Below, one piece after another: positions 9,244 through 18,326 of a stretch of DNA of 64,000 bases. Source of the stretch: Sulfurovum xiamenensis (GTDB taxonomy: Bacteria; Campylobacterota; Campylobacteria; Campylobacterales; Sulfurovaceae); NCBI RefSeq assembly GCF_030347995.1, contig NZ_JAQIBC010000004.1, positions 38,173-102,172 on the forward strand. Direction: 5' to 3'. How positions within the stretch are numbered: position 1 is the stretch's first letter; every line of letters begins with the position of its first letter. Below the pieces are notes generated by a model. That model searched no databases. It was not told where the DNA came from and saw nothing but the letters and a program-made list of their open reading frames with translations. Position numbers and translations under genes: made by a program.

Positions 9244-10453
9244 TTTTTCCTCCTCTCATCCCACTCACCCAGGCAAAGTGAAAATTAAATCCTCCCCTGT
9301 CTCCATCAACATCGAGTATCTCTCCTGCAAAATAGAGATTTTTTACAAGTTTTGATTCCATCGTTTCCGGATTGATTTCAGTGGTATTGACACCGCCTGT
9401 GGCGACTTCTGCCCCTTTGAAACCTTTGGTATCGTTTATGGAGAGCTTGAGATTTTTAAGGGTGTAGACCAGCTTACTGACCTCTTTTCTGTTTAAGTCC
9501 TTTTCCTGTTTGATTTTACATTTTGACTGTTCCAAAAGGATAGAGATGAGTTTTTTGTTGATGACACCGTGAAGCCATAGTTCTATAGGTTTTTCATTTC
9601 CTTCTTTGATGCGATTTAGCAGTAGGTTGGTAAGCTTTTCTTTGCTTAGTTCTGGCATGAGGTCCAAACTGAGCTCACAATAGTCATAATTTGCCAGCCT
9701 TGTACTGACCTCTCGGCTAAGATCTAGAATGGCCAACCCGCTGATGCCATAATTTGTGAAGAGCAGATCACCTTTTTTCTCTGTGATGTACTCTCCATTT
9801 GCATAGAGTTTCGTTATCCCAGCCACTTTTACTCCTGCACAGGTTTTCACCCATGTTTCATCCGAACAGAGTTGTACAAGAGCAGGGTGACGCGGTATGA
9901 GAGTGTGGCCCATTTTTGTGGCAAAGGCATATCCGGAGTTTGAGCCTCCGAGTTGCGGTGCGGCAGGCGAACCTGATGCCAAAAGGAGTTTCTTACAACG
10001 CTTTGTGCCATGGGATGTCTCTACAGTAAAAATTTCCTCTTCTTTGCTTATGGATGTGACTGCAGAGTCACAGAGTATCTCTACACCTGCTTTTTCAGCT
10101 TCATACTCAAGTATTTCAACCACGGAACTCGCTTGCAATGACATAGGAAACATTTTTCCTTCTTTCCCTTCGATGAGTTCAAGCCCCAGGGATGTGAAAA
10201 ACTTTTCTACGACTTGAAAGTCATATCCTTTCAACACGCTATCTATAAAATCAGGGTTCTCTCCATGAAAGCGATGTGAAGTGATATATCTGTTGCCTAT
10301 GTTGCATTTTCCGTTACCAGAAACAAGTATTTTTTTGCCGATTTTGGTATTTTGTTCCAGAAGGAGTACCTTCTGTCCTGTTCTTGCAGAAGTGATGGCA
10401 GCGACTAGTCCTGCAGCCCCCGCTCCTACAACGATCATATCCACCATTTTCAT
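9236..10453 (-). CDS. HI0933/BaiN-type flavoprotein (NAD(P)/FAD-dependent oxidoreductase)
   Basis: 405 residues. N-terminal Rossmann dinucleotide motif VVGAGAAGL, then GKKILVSGNGKCN typical of the HI0933 family, and the C-terminal FAD motif LYFAGEILDVDGDRGGFN. Members include bile-acid reductase BaiN, but physiological substrates of most are unknown. It is first in a two-gene unit with the small membrane protein. Divergent from the thiamine-binding gene. Confidence 0.88.
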   Translation of the reverse strand: MKMVDMIVVGAGAAGLVAAITSARTGQKVLLLEQNTKIGKKILVSGNGKCNIGNRYITSHRFHGENPDFIDSVLKGYDFQVVEKFFTSLGLELIEGKEGKMFPMSLQASSVVEILEYEAEKAGVEILCDSAVTSISKEEEIFTVETSHGTKRCKKLLLASGSPAAPQLGGSNSGYAFATKMGHTLIPRHPALVQLCSDETWVKTCAGVKVAGITKLYANGEYITEKKGDLLFTNYGISGLAILDLSREVSTRLANYDYCELSLDLMPELSKEKLTNLLLNRIKEGNEKPIELWLHGVINKKLISILLEQSKCKIKQEKDLNRKEVSKLVYTLKNLKLSINDTKGFKGAEVATGGVNTTEINPETMESKLVKNLYFAGEILDVDGDRGGFNFHFAWVSGMRGGKNV

Positions 10454-10532
10454 CCTTTAACCCGAACTATGCTGGATTATAACCTATAATCTGTTATAAC
10501 ATCAAAAATAAATTAAAAGAATAAGGATGACC

Positions 10533-10847
10533 ATGTCAGCATTAGTAGAATTCAGTATGTTCCCTACGGAAAAAACCCAAAGTAAAAGTGCCTTTGTAGC
10601 AAGAGTCTTGGATATTGTGGATAAAAGCGGATTGGCGTACCAGCTTACGCCTATGGGTACGATCATAGAGGGTGAAAGTGTAGAAGAAGTGTTGGCTGTG
10701 ATTAACAAAGCCTATGAAGAGCTTCAAAAGGATTGCGGTCGTGTCTATAGTTCTATCAAGATAGATTGGCGTGATGGTCCAGTGGGCAGACTGGGTAACA
10801 AAGTAGGTTCAGTGGAGGAGAAGCTGGGTCGGAAGTTAAACAGCTAA
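10533..10847 (+). CDS. MTH1187-family thiamine-binding protein
   Basis: About 104 residues (MSALVEFSMFPTEK...). Matches the small ferredoxin-like-fold thiamine-binding family (MTH1187/YkoF, UPF0045), with the motifs VEFSMFP and the SSIKIDWR segment. The ATG at 10533 is preferred over 10527 because an AAGGA lies 5 nt before it. Followed by two genes on the same strand (DUF2892-like, purM). Role in cofactor handling is inferred from the family; thiamine and purine synthesis share an intermediate made by PurM. Confidence 0.8.
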   Translation: MSALVEFSMFPTEKTQSKSAFVARVLDIVDKSGLAYQLTPMGTIIEGESVEEVLAVINKAYEELQKDCGRVYSSIKIDWRDGPVGRLGNKVGSVEEKLGRKLNS

Positions 10848-10888
10848 AATTAGATATAATACGACCAATTTCTCATAAGGATCTTTAA

Positions 10889-11113
10889 ATGTGTGCTGAA
10901 AAGATACAACGTTTAATACAGGCTAGTATACTGGGCTTTGTTATGGGTTTGGCCGGTTCTGGCATGTATGCAGCTGCGTTTATTTTGCAATTTGCCATGA
11001 TGGTCATGCTTGTTATCGCAGGATTGACAGGCTTCTGTCCAGGGCTTATTATGCTTAAAAAGATCTTCCCTGCGTGTAAATGTGAAGAAACCAATGAAAA
11101 GGACAATAACTAA
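10889..11113 (+). CDS. DUF2892-like small inner-membrane protein
   Basis: 74 residues with two hydrophobic segments (about 9-28 and 30-50) and the GFCPG...LKK motif that ends the YgaP/DUF2892 membrane hairpin, followed by a C-x-C containing hydrophilic tail. Stop codon overlaps the purM start (TAATG), so it is co-translated with purM. Function unknown; DUF2892 hairpins often accompany rhodaneses, which is not the case here. Confidence 0.7.
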   Translation: MCAEKIQRLIQASILGFVMGLAGSGMYAAAFILQFAMMVMLVIAGLTGFCPGLIMLKKIFPACKCEETNEKDNN

Positions 11114-12108
11114 TGTCAAATATATCATATAAAGATGCCGGTGTAGATATCGATGCAGGTAATGAGTTTGTAGAAGCGATCAAAAGCGATGTAAAATCTA
11201 CTTTCGATAAAAATGTGATCGGCGGTATAGGTTCATTTGCCGGAGCCTATGCACTGCCAACGGGTTACAAAGAGCCAGTGATCCTTTCTGCAACAGACGG
11301 TGTAGGAACAAAGCTGAAAATTGCCATAGAGAGCGGTAAACTTGATACCGTAGGTATTGACCTTGTAGCCATGTGTGTGAATGATCTTATCTGTAATAAC
11401 GGTACACCGATGTTCTTCCTGGACTACTATGCAACAGGTAAATTGCTTCCTGAGAATGCAAAAGATGTCGTTGCGGGTATCGCAGAGGGATGTCGTAGAT
11501 CGGAATGTGCGCTTGTGGGTGGTGAAACAGCAGAAATGCCAGGTATGTATTCAGATGATGACTTTGACCTTGCAGGATTTGCAGTAGGTATCGCAGAACG
11601 TTCAGAGATGGATACGGTAGCCAATGTCAAAGAGGGACAGGTCCTCATTGCTATGCCAAGCTCCGGAGTACATTCAAACGGGTATTCATTGGTAAGAAAA
11701 CTTTTCTTTGACAAGTTGGGTATGAGCCTCCAAGATGATTTTAACGGCAAACCGCTTGTAGAGACGCTGTTGGAACCGACACGTATCTACGTCAAAGAGT
11801 ATAAAGCCAATAAACAGTACGTAAAAGCCTTAGCCCACATCACAGGTGGAGGAATCGTAGAAAACCTTCCTAGAGTCCTTCCAGAAGGTATGAGAGCGAT
11901 CGTAAACAAAGAGAGTATCAGGGTACTACCTATCTTTGAATTCATGAGCCAGTATGTGGAAGAAGAAGAGATGTACAGAGCTTTTAACATGGGTGTAGGA
12001 ATGGTATGGGTAGTAGACCCTGAAAATGTCGATGCCGTACTTGAAAATACAGACGGTTATGTGATCGGTACACTTGAAAAAGGTGAAAAGGGTGTGGAGA
12101 TGGTTTGA
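11113..12108 (+). CDS. purM: Phosphoribosylformylglycinamidine cyclo-ligase
   Basis: 331 residues. AIR synthetase, fifth step of purine synthesis, ATP-dependent ring closure of FGAM. Shows the N-terminal YKDAGVDIDAGN, the GIGSFAG stretch, the ATP-site LVGGETAEMPGMY and the SSGVHSNGYSLVRK segment. Starts within the stop codon of the preceding small membrane gene, implying translational coupling. An intrinsic terminator begins in its last codons. Confidence 0.97.
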   Translation: MSNISYKDAGVDIDAGNEFVEAIKSDVKSTFDKNVIGGIGSFAGAYALPTGYKEPVILSATDGVGTKLKIAIESGKLDTVGIDLVAMCVNDLICNNGTPMFFLDYYATGKLLPENAKDVVAGIAEGCRRSECALVGGETAEMPGMYSDDDFDLAGFAVGIAERSEMDTVANVKEGQVLIAMPSSGVHSNGYSLVRKLFFDKLGMSLQDDFNGKPLVETLLEPTRIYVKEYKANKQYVKALAHITGGGIVENLPRVLPEGMRAIVNKESIRVLPIFEFMSQYVEEEEMYRAFNMGVGMVWVVDPENVDAVLENTDGYVIGTLEKGEKGVEMV

Positions 12109-12122
12109 TCCATCTCTCTTTT
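12097..12122 (+). terminator. Intrinsic terminator of purM
   Basis: GAGATGG (12097-12103) pairs with CCATCTC (12110-12116) around TTTGAT, followed by TCTTTT. The loop contains the purM stop codon. Confidence 0.7.
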
Positions 12123-12142
12123 AAAATAACTTACATAATACT

Positions 12143-13612
12143 CTACGACTTAGGTTCACAAACCCCTTTTTCTATACACTCTTTATCCAACTCTCCACTT
12201 TTCCATTTTGCAAGATACGCTTTGAGATTTGCGTGAACAACACCTTGCAGCATATAAAGCCCTATAAGGTTTGGCAAGGCCATTCCCAATATAAGAAGAT
12301 CAGAGAATTCTAACAGTGTAGAAGCGCTTGTGATGGATGATATCACTGTAAATGACACAAAGATCAGTTTATACAACAGAGTATATTTTTCTCCAAACAG
12401 ATACGTCCAAGAACGCTCACCATAATAAGACCATGAGATCATCGTGGAAAAAGCAAAAAGTACAATAGAGAATGACAAGATCACAGGGAACCATGAAATG
12501 ACGGTTCCATAGGCTGCTGCCGTCAGTGCTGCACCCTGTTTTGAAGCCACGAGGTTTGCAAACTCTCCACTAGGGTCATAGACACCTGTAGTGACGATCA
12601 CAAGTGCTGTCATACTACAGATAACGATGGTATCTATAAAGGGTTCATAAAGTGCGACCATCCCCTGTCTGACAGGGTATTTGACTGAGGCAGTAGAGTG
12701 TACAATGGCTGCAGAACCTATACCGGCTTCACTTGAGAAGGCAGCACGCTTAAAACCTTGTACAAGTACACCTATGAGACCACCTGCAACGGCAGTAGGA
12801 GCAAAGGCTTCATGAAAGATGGTTAAGATCGCAGCAGGTACTTGAGAAGCGTTGGTGATCAGTATCCATAAGGATGCGGCCAAATAGATAAATACCATGA
12901 CAGGAACGATCTTCTCTGCTGTACTGGCGATACGTTTAATACCTCCGATAATGACAAATCCTACCAGTGTTGCCAAGATCAGACCGAAAATGATCGGATA
13001 CTCTTGAAAGAAAGGGATACGTTCTGAGAGTGCACCCATGGCCTGTGAAGTTTGGAATGCATTCCCCGCACCCAACGATCCTCCTATGGCAAGTACAGCA
13101 AACATCACAGCGAGTACTTTTCCCAGTTTGATATATCCTTTAGAGGCAAGTCCTATGGAAAGGTACTGCATCGCTCCACCCATGATACGTCCATCAGGTC
13201 TTATCTCTCTATAGATCTGTGCAAGGGTCACTTCTGTAAATTTGAGTGTCATACCAAAGAATCCTGCCAGGATCATCCAGAATGTAGCGCCGGGTCCTCC
13301 TACCGCTATGGCAATGGCAACCCCTGCAATATTCCCCAGACCAACTGTGGCGGATAGGGCAGTGGTTAAAGACTGGAAAGGGGTGATCTCCCCTACATCG
13401 TCAGCAGTCTTATATTTACCTGTGATGATCTTAAAGGCATGACCAAACATGCGTGCATTGATAAAACCAAAACGAAAAGTAAGAAAAATCCCTCCTACTA
13501 TCAACCATGCAACGATGAAAGGCATACTCGTCCCTTCCATCTTGCCAAAAAAGATGTCAAAGAAGAAAAAAGAGCCTAAAATACTATTGATTTGTTCAAA
13601 TATACTGTTCAT
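12143..13612 (-). CDS. Alanine/glycine:cation symporter (AGCS family)
   Basis: 489 residues with about ten membrane segments. Family motifs are visible: SATVGLGNIAGVAIAIAVGGPGA near residue 90 and FKRAAFSSEAGIGSA near residue 285. Imports a small amino acid, usually alanine or glycine, with Na+ or H+. The C-terminal tail is hydrophilic and has two Cys (KECIEKGVCEPKS). Convergent with purM, monocistronic. Confidence 0.9.
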   Translation of the reverse strand: MNSIFEQINSILGSFFFFDIFFGKMEGTSMPFIVAWLIVGGIFLTFRFGFINARMFGHAFKIITGKYKTADDVGEITPFQSLTTALSATVGLGNIAGVAIAIAVGGPGATFWMILAGFFGMTLKFTEVTLAQIYREIRPDGRIMGGAMQYLSIGLASKGYIKLGKVLAVMFAVLAIGGSLGAGNAFQTSQAMGALSERIPFFQEYPIIFGLILATLVGFVIIGGIKRIASTAEKIVPVMVFIYLAASLWILITNASQVPAAILTIFHEAFAPTAVAGGLIGVLVQGFKRAAFSSEAGIGSAAIVHSTASVKYPVRQGMVALYEPFIDTIVICSMTALVIVTTGVYDPSGEFANLVASKQGAALTAAAYGTVISWFPVILSFSIVLFAFSTMISWSYYGERSWTYLFGEKYTLLYKLIFVSFTVISSITSASTLLEFSDLLILGMALPNLIGLYMLQGVVHANLKAYLAKWKSGELDKECIEKGVCEPKS

Positions 13613-13716
13613 ATGTTAACCCTGTATCGAAGATTGAATCATTATACTAATTAACGCCTAAAGTACCTCTAATTTAGTGATTAAATGCATATTTTTCACT
13701 TTTTTTCCAAAATCTA

Positions 13717-13745
13717 TTGACAAATGGAAACCTTTTGACTATAAT
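13717..13745 (+). promoter_or_regulatory. Promoter of the tRNA array
   Basis: Perfect TTGACA (13717-13722) and TATAAT (13740-13745) with a 17-bp spacer, ending 22 bp before tRNA-Pro. Five tRNAs follow with no further strong promoter, so they are probably one transcript. Confidence 0.85.
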
Positions 13746-13767
13746 TGCGTTCCTTTTTATAAGGTAA

Positions 13768-13844
13768 CGGAGTGTAGCGCAGTCTGGTAGCGCACCTGGT
13801 TTGGGACCAGGGGGTCGAAGGTTCGAGTCCTTTCACTCCGACCA
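13768..13844 (+). tRNA. tRNA-Pro (UGG)
   Basis: 77 nt with encoded CCA. Acceptor CGGAGTG pairs with CACTCCG; anticodon loop TTTGGGA gives UGG; TTCGAGTCC T-arm present. First of five tRNAs. Confidence 0.97.
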
Positions 13845-13888
13845 TTTAGATATTTAACGTTATAATAATAAGTAATCATTTAATTATG

Positions 13889-13964
13889 GTGGATGTAGTT
13901 CAGTTGGTAGAGCACCAGTTTGTGGCACTGGGTGTCGCGGGTTCGAGCCCCGTCATCCACCCCA
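13889..13964 (+). tRNA. tRNA-His (GUG)
   Basis: Acceptor GTGGATG pairs with CATCCAC; anticodon loop TTGTGGC gives GUG; encoded CCA. A genomic G at 13888 opposite C at 13961 supplies the G-1 needed by histidyl-tRNA synthetase, so the mature RNA probably begins at 13888. Confidence 0.97.
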
Positions 13965-14000
13965 TTGGTAATTAAACAGGGTAACCACCCGAATGATGAA

Positions 14001-14077
14001 GCGCTAGTGGCTCAATTGGATAGAGCATCAGACTTCGGATCTGAGGGTTAGGGGTTCGAGTCCTCTCTGGCGTACCA
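14001..14077 (+). tRNA. tRNA-Arg (UCG)
   Basis: 77 nt, encoded CCA. Anticodon loop CTTCGGA gives UCG. The acceptor stem GCGCTAG/CTGGCGT contains two G-U pairs, including the terminal one. Confidence 0.95.
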
Positions 14078-14116
14078 TTTAATGTATCAACTTTGTTATT
14101 TATTATTATATTGTTT

Positions 14117-14193
14117 GCACTCGTAGCTCAGCTGGATAGAGCACTCGCCTTCTAAGCGAGCGGTCTCAGGTTCGAATCCTGACGGGTGTACCA
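14117..14193 (+). tRNA. tRNA-Arg (UCU)
   Basis: 77 nt, encoded CCA. Anticodon stem CTCGC/GCGAG with loop CTTCTAA gives UCU, reading AGA/AGG. Terminal acceptor pair is G-U. Confidence 0.96.
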
Positions 14194-14226
14194 CTTACTT
14201 TTTATTGTTTAGTAAAACAATCACAT

Positions 14227-14311
14227 GCGGATGTGGTGAAATTGGTATACACGCCAGACTTAGGATCTGGTGCTTTACGGCGTGGAGGTTCGAGTCCTCT
14301 CATCCGCACCA
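14227..14311 (+). tRNA. tRNA-Leu (UAG)
   Basis: 85 nt with a long variable arm (class II), encoded CCA. Anticodon loop CTTAGGA gives UAG. Last tRNA of the array; the DNA after it holds a decayed gene remnant. Confidence 0.97.
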
Positions 14312-14412
14312 TCTACAAATTCATAATCAATATTCTCACACAATGATAGACTAACCTAAGAGACTTTCAGAATGATTATCCTGATATTTATTGCTAATGT
14401 TTTATTCTCAAG

Positions 14413-14640
14413 TTATATCGATGCCTTTATAGTCTCTTTAGCCAAATACTGCTGATCTATCAATTTTGTTCCATGCTGTACAGTATCCATAAATTGCTTT
14501 CTTTGTTGCTGGATAGGTATCCTTAGCGACATTGGTAAAAAGGGCTTTAAATGCATTTGAGAGTGGTTTAATATCATAAATGATACTAGTTTTTTCATCT
14601 CTTTTTCATACTCTTTCTTGTGCTGTTGTCGCATTATTTC
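14413..14640 (-). pseudogene. Probable decayed gene remnant next to the tRNA array
   Basis: On the minus strand one frame encodes a Lys/Glu-rich helix (MRQQHKKEYEKEMKKL) at 14634-14590, but from about 14590 the protein-like reading continues in a different frame with YDIKPLSNAFKAL and YPATKKAIYGYCTAWNKI, stopping at 14438. No Shine-Dalgarno precedes the Met at 14634, and upstream DNA reads as another short frame (MKIREALLSS...). This looks like the 3' end of a gene broken by frameshifts. The family is not recognised. Confidence 0.3.
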
Positions 14641-14784
14641 ATATTTGTTCTCTTTTCTTTCGAGGATAATAGCGCTTCACGGATTTTCATGGAGTATGAA
14701 TTAGGTTTAAAATAAAACTACAATTCACATATATAAAAAATTATTGTATACTTTTCATCGTAAATAAATAATTAGGATTTCATA

Positions 14785-15195
14785 ATGGACAAAAGTTTAT
14801 TTTTCTTTATTGTCATAGGTATTGGGTTTCTTTATTTTGTCACCAATTTCGTAGGTGATATCCAGGAAGATGAGAAATTCCAAAATGAAGAATATAAGCA
14901 AAAGCACCAATTTGATCAGTATCAAACCGTTGACAGTATAGGGCGGGAAATACTCGATATGACTGATACACCAGCAACTGTACAGGTGCAAGCATGGAAT
15001 AATTCTAAGTTAAAAGCAGAATTTTTAGAGCTTTTCCCTGATTTTTCTGAAATGAAAATATTTGTAAAAGAGAGATTGAGAGGAGAGATATTACAGGCGA
15101 AACTTATTGCCTCTATCGATAGTGTGGAAAGTCAATACTTTTCTGGTAAAATGAATGCAGAACAAGCCAAGCGAGAGCTTAGCTTATTGAAATAG
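14785..15195 (+). CDS. Membrane-anchored protein of unknown function
   Basis: 136 residues. One N-terminal membrane segment (about 4-23), then a Gln/Lys/Glu-rich stretch and a helical C-terminal domain ending SGKMNAEQAKRELSLLK. Probably anchored in the inner membrane. A TATACT -10-like element lies about 35 bp upstream. Convergent with the OmpA-family lipoprotein (6 bp apart). Family not recognised. Confidence 0.7.
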   Translation: MDKSLFFFIVIGIGFLYFVTNFVGDIQEDEKFQNEEYKQKHQFDQYQTVDSIGREILDMTDTPATVQVQAWNNSKLKAEFLELFPDFSEMKIFVKERLRGEILQAKLIASIDSVESQYFSGKMNAEQAKRELSLLK

Positions 15196-15201
15196 CCGAG
15201 G

Positions 15202-15909
15202 TTAACGGCAAGGATCAGACATTCTGTTTCTGTCTGCATAAAGATAGACTTCTACTCTTCTGTTGAGTGCTCTATTTTCAGCAGAGTTATTCGGTGCGAT
15301 GGCTTTATTGTACGAACATCCTTTTGTGTAGGGTCTTCCATTCACAGCAAGGATATCACTTACTGTAGCTGCACGTCTTTGTGAAAGTCCAAGATTGTAT
15401 TGGTAGCTTCCTACATTATCTGTAAATCCTGCTACACCTACAACAGTTTGAGGATAGTTACGTAAAACTTGTGCGACTTTTTGTACTTTATATCTTGCAT
15501 TCGACTGTAGCTTAGATGATCCTGTAGCAAACATCATACGATCTCTAAATATGATCTTTACATAGTTATTATATTTTGATACAACGATGTCTCTACGTGG
15601 ATCAAGCGCTGCTAGAGGGTCATTATTCACACCTGTACCTAGTGCACGGGCAACTTCATTAGCTTGTTGGTCCATATTGTAGCCGATAGCTCCACCTACA
15701 GCAGCACCTAAAAGACCACCTATGATGGCACTTTTCGCATCATGTTTACCTGTATTATAGCCTATCATTGAACCTGCCAAAGCACCGGCAGCTACACCTG
15801 TTTTTGTACGATCGTAACTTTCATCTTGAACTAGGCCTGGCTGATTGTAACATCCTCCAAGCATAAAAGCAGCTAATGTAGCAGCAAATATTGGTTTGGT
15901 TAATTTCAT
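15202..15909 (-). CDS. OmpA-family lipoprotein with glycine zipper
   Basis: 235 residues. Lipoprotein signal with lipobox LGGC (Cys near residue 20), a glycine-zipper hairpin (GVAAGALAGSMIGYNTG and GGLLGAAVGGAIGYNM) around 38-85, then an OmpA C-terminal peptidoglycan-binding domain with VAGFTDNVGSYQYNLGLSQRRA. Likely anchors the outer membrane to the wall, similar in layout to YiaD. Downstream of a second glycine-zipper lipoprotein (29 bp), probably one operon. Confidence 0.88.
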   Translation of the reverse strand: MKLTKPIFAATLAAFMLGGCYNQPGLVQDESYDRTKTGVAAGALAGSMIGYNTGKHDAKSAIIGGLLGAAVGGAIGYNMDQQANEVARALGTGVNNDPLAALDPRRDIVVSKYNNYVKIIFRDRMMFATGSSKLQSNARYKVQKVAQVLRNYPQTVVGVAGFTDNVGSYQYNLGLSQRRAATVSDILAVNGRPYTKGCSYNKAIAPNNSAENRALNRRVEVYLYADRNRMSDPCR

Positions 15910-15938
15910 TTTATCTCCTTTTGATGATCAGATGAAGG

Positions 15939-16214
15939 CTATTGCCATCCGCCTGTTTCTACTGGTTCTGGATTATTGCTGTCCACCGCACTTCCTATGC
16001 CCGCACCAAGGGCTGTACCGATAAGCGCACCTACCGCAGCATTTTTTCCGCCACCACTACCTGTATTGTATCCTATCACTGCACCTGCCACAGCACCGGT
16101 AGCTGCGCCTGTCTGTGTAGCATTGTTAGGTGCTACTTCTTGACCTGTACAACCATTTAATAAGATAATACTTGTACTGGATACAAGCATATACTTAAGT
16201 ATATTTCGTTTCAT
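15939..16214 (-). CDS. Glycine-zipper lipoprotein
   Basis: 91 residues. Lipobox LLNGC (Cys near residue 22) followed by ATGAVAGAVIGYNTG and ALIGTALGAGIGS, a glycine-zipper hairpin nearly identical in plan to that of the next gene. It lacks the OmpA domain, so the pair looks like a duplication of the zipper module. Shine-Dalgarno AAGGAAATTGAG upstream. Role unknown, probably envelope. Confidence 0.75.
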   Translation of the reverse strand: MKRNILKYMLVSSTSIILLNGCTGQEVAPNNATQTGAATGAVAGAVIGYNTGSGGGKNAAVGALIGTALGAGIGSAVDSNNPEPVETGGWQ

Positions 16215-16277
16215 CTCAATTTCCTTTTTATATTAAATAGTGTGAATTATAGCACAGAAATGTGTGAAAAATGTGTC

Positions 16278-17462
16278 TTATGATTTAGGCACTATTTTCT
16301 CATGCCATTGCCAAAGCGTTTTTTCAAAACCTATCTGTTGTGTGTCATAGTATTTTTTGGGTACTGAAAGGTAGGATTGTTTGACCCAGCCACCAAAATC
16401 ATGGGGATAGAGATAGTTTTTTGCATGGGTTTTAATATGGGATGGAATAGGGTGTATCTCTCCGGCTGCTATATCCTTAAGCGCATGGTTGATAGCCATA
16501 TAAGCACTGTTGGACTTGGGTGATGAGGCGAGGTAGATGACCAGCTGTGAAAGAGAGATCCTTGCTTCAGGATACCCTATATGTTTCACAATGTTAAGTG
16601 TGGAACTGGCAAGATTGAGAGCAGGGGGGTTGGCATTGCCTATATCTTCACTGGCCAGTATCGCCAAACGTCTTGCGATGAACTCTGCAGGTTCTCCCCC
16701 GTCGATCAATCTGGCAAGATAATAGATGGAGGCATCTATATCCGAACCACGGATACTTTTGATCATAGCAGAGGTGAGTTCATAATGACTTTCACTTTCA
16801 GCACTGCCTGCCTGCATGGCATGAGGACGTATCTGTTTGAGTGTATAAAATGTGATAGGACTTTCTACAGATGCTGCACTCTCAAGCAGGTTTAACATGG
16901 CACGGACATCGCCGCCACTGGAAAAGACAAGGTACTCTTTTGCATCCTCTTCTACACTGATATCTTCAAGTTGAATGATGGTATCAAGATAGGTATGCAA
17001 CGCTGTTTCATCAATCGCTTCGAGCGCAAAAAGATGAGAACGGGAACGCATCGCTGCAGTAAGTGAATAGTAAGGGTTCTCTGTGGAGGCTCCTATGATC
17101 AGGGCTGCCTGGTTTTCCATAAAAGGCAAGAGTACTTCTTGCTGGTTCTTGCTGAGTCTATGGACCTCATCGATGAAAATAAGAGGTTTTTGTAAGGCAT
17201 TGGTGTACTCTTTAAAGATCTTGCGAAGATCCTCGATTTTGAGTGTAGTGGCATTCATCTCGTAAAAAGGTCTATCTAGAAGGGTAGCGATCACCCTTGC
17301 AAGCGTTGTTTTCCCGCAGCCTGGCGGTCCGTAAAAGAAAGTATGGGAGAGGGTACCTGATGTGATGAGCTTTCGTAGTATGGCATGCTCACCTAAAAGA
17401 TGTGATTGACCTATCAGTGCATCGAGTGTTTTGGGACGATATTTCAGTGCAAGGTTTGGCAA
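16278..17462 (-). CDS. rarA: Replication-associated recombination protein RarA (MgsA)
   Basis: 394 residues. Clamp-loader-like AAA+ ATPase acting at stalled forks. Walker A GPPGCGKTTLA near residue 45, Walker B FIDEVHR near 98, sensor GASTENP, and the C-terminal tetramerisation region with the conserved EDIGNANP segment. First residues LALKYRPKTLDALIGQ are typical. It sits 3 bp downstream of the pseudouridine synthase gene and likely shares its transcript. Confidence 0.95.
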   Translation of the reverse strand: MPNLALKYRPKTLDALIGQSHLLGEHAILRKLITSGTLSHTFFYGPPGCGKTTLARVIATLLDRPFYEMNATTLKIEDLRKIFKEYTNALQKPLIFIDEVHRLSKNQQEVLLPFMENQAALIIGASTENPYYSLTAAMRSRSHLFALEAIDETALHTYLDTIIQLEDISVEEDAKEYLVFSSGGDVRAMLNLLESAASVESPITFYTLKQIRPHAMQAGSAESESHYELTSAMIKSIRGSDIDASIYYLARLIDGGEPAEFIARRLAILASEDIGNANPPALNLASSTLNIVKHIGYPEARISLSQLVIYLASSPKSNSAYMAINHALKDIAAGEIHPIPSHIKTHAKNYLYPHDFGGWVKQSYLSVPKKYYDTQQIGFEKTLWQWHEKIVPKS

Positions 17463-17465
17463 AAT

Positions 17466-18314
17466 TTAATCTTTTTTACTATACTTTTTTGATGTATCAG
17501 ATTTTTTCTCTTCTTGTTTTGCTGCATTGGCTCTGTTCTTTGCCTCTATTTCGGCATTCTTTGTTCTACGTTTCATGAATTTGTGTAGATCATCATATTC
17601 TCTGCGTGTAAAATAACGTGTTTTGTTCGTAGGCAGATTGTTCAGTTCTATACCTCCAAAAGCGACACGTTTAAGGTCAAGTACTTTTGCTTCAAAATGT
17701 GCAAAGAAACGTCTTAGTTCTCTATTTTTACCTTCAGCAATGGTCACACGAAGCTTTGAAAAATTTTTCCCTTCAGCCCGTATCTCAAAGTGCACGAAAG
17801 GTGCAAACTCCATACTGTGGATCTTGCTTTTTTCATGAGCACCTGCGCGGGCATCATCCAGTACAAGACCTTCTTGCATCGCGCTGATCATCTCTGGTGT
17901 GATAGGTTTGTCTATTTTCAGGTTATAGGTACGGTCTAATTCACTCTCCATAAGAGCTGTTGCGACTTCTGGAGAGTCTGTTAAGAGCAAAAGTCCTTCA
18001 GAGGCATAGTCGAGCCTACCTACGGGTACAAAGTGTCTATATTTGCCTGGTAGTTTATGATAGATGGTTGCACGTCCTCTGTCATCTTTTTTTGTGACCA
18101 GAACCCCTTTGGGTTTGTTGTAAACGATGACAGTCACTTCTTTACTCTTCTTGACCGGTCTGCCTTTAACATAGATATGGTCATCTTCTTCTACTTCATA
18201 AGCAAAGTCTTTCAACACTTGTTTATTGAGAGTGACCTCTCCCTCTTCAATAAGCTTATCTGCTTCTCTTCTGGAATATTTGGTGTTATGTGATATATAT
18301 TTGTTTAGTCTCAT
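17466..18314 (-). CDS. RluB/RsuA-family pseudouridine synthase
   Basis: 282 residues. N-terminal S4 RNA-binding domain (RLNKYISHNTKYSRREADKLI), then the RsuA-type catalytic domain with GRLDYASEGLLLLT (catalytic Asp) and GKNRELRRFF. Modifies rRNA uridine, most likely in 23S rRNA helix 90 as RluB does. The C-terminus is a basic/charged tail rich in Lys, Asn and Ala from residue 245. Middle gene of kdsD-rluB-rarA on the minus strand. Confidence 0.88.
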   Translation of the reverse strand: MRLNKYISHNTKYSRREADKLIEEGEVTLNKQVLKDFAYEVEEDDHIYVKGRPVKKSKEVTVIVYNKPKGVLVTKKDDRGRATIYHKLPGKYRHFVPVGRLDYASEGLLLLTDSPEVATALMESELDRTYNLKIDKPITPEMISAMQEGLVLDDARAGAHEKSKIHSMEFAPFVHFEIRAEGKNFSKLRVTIAEGKNRELRRFFAHFEAKVLDLKRVAFGGIELNNLPTNKTRYFTRREYDDLHKFMKRRTKNAEIEAKNRANAAKQEEKKSDTSKKYSKKD

Positions 18315-18326
18315 TATGTCTCGTTT

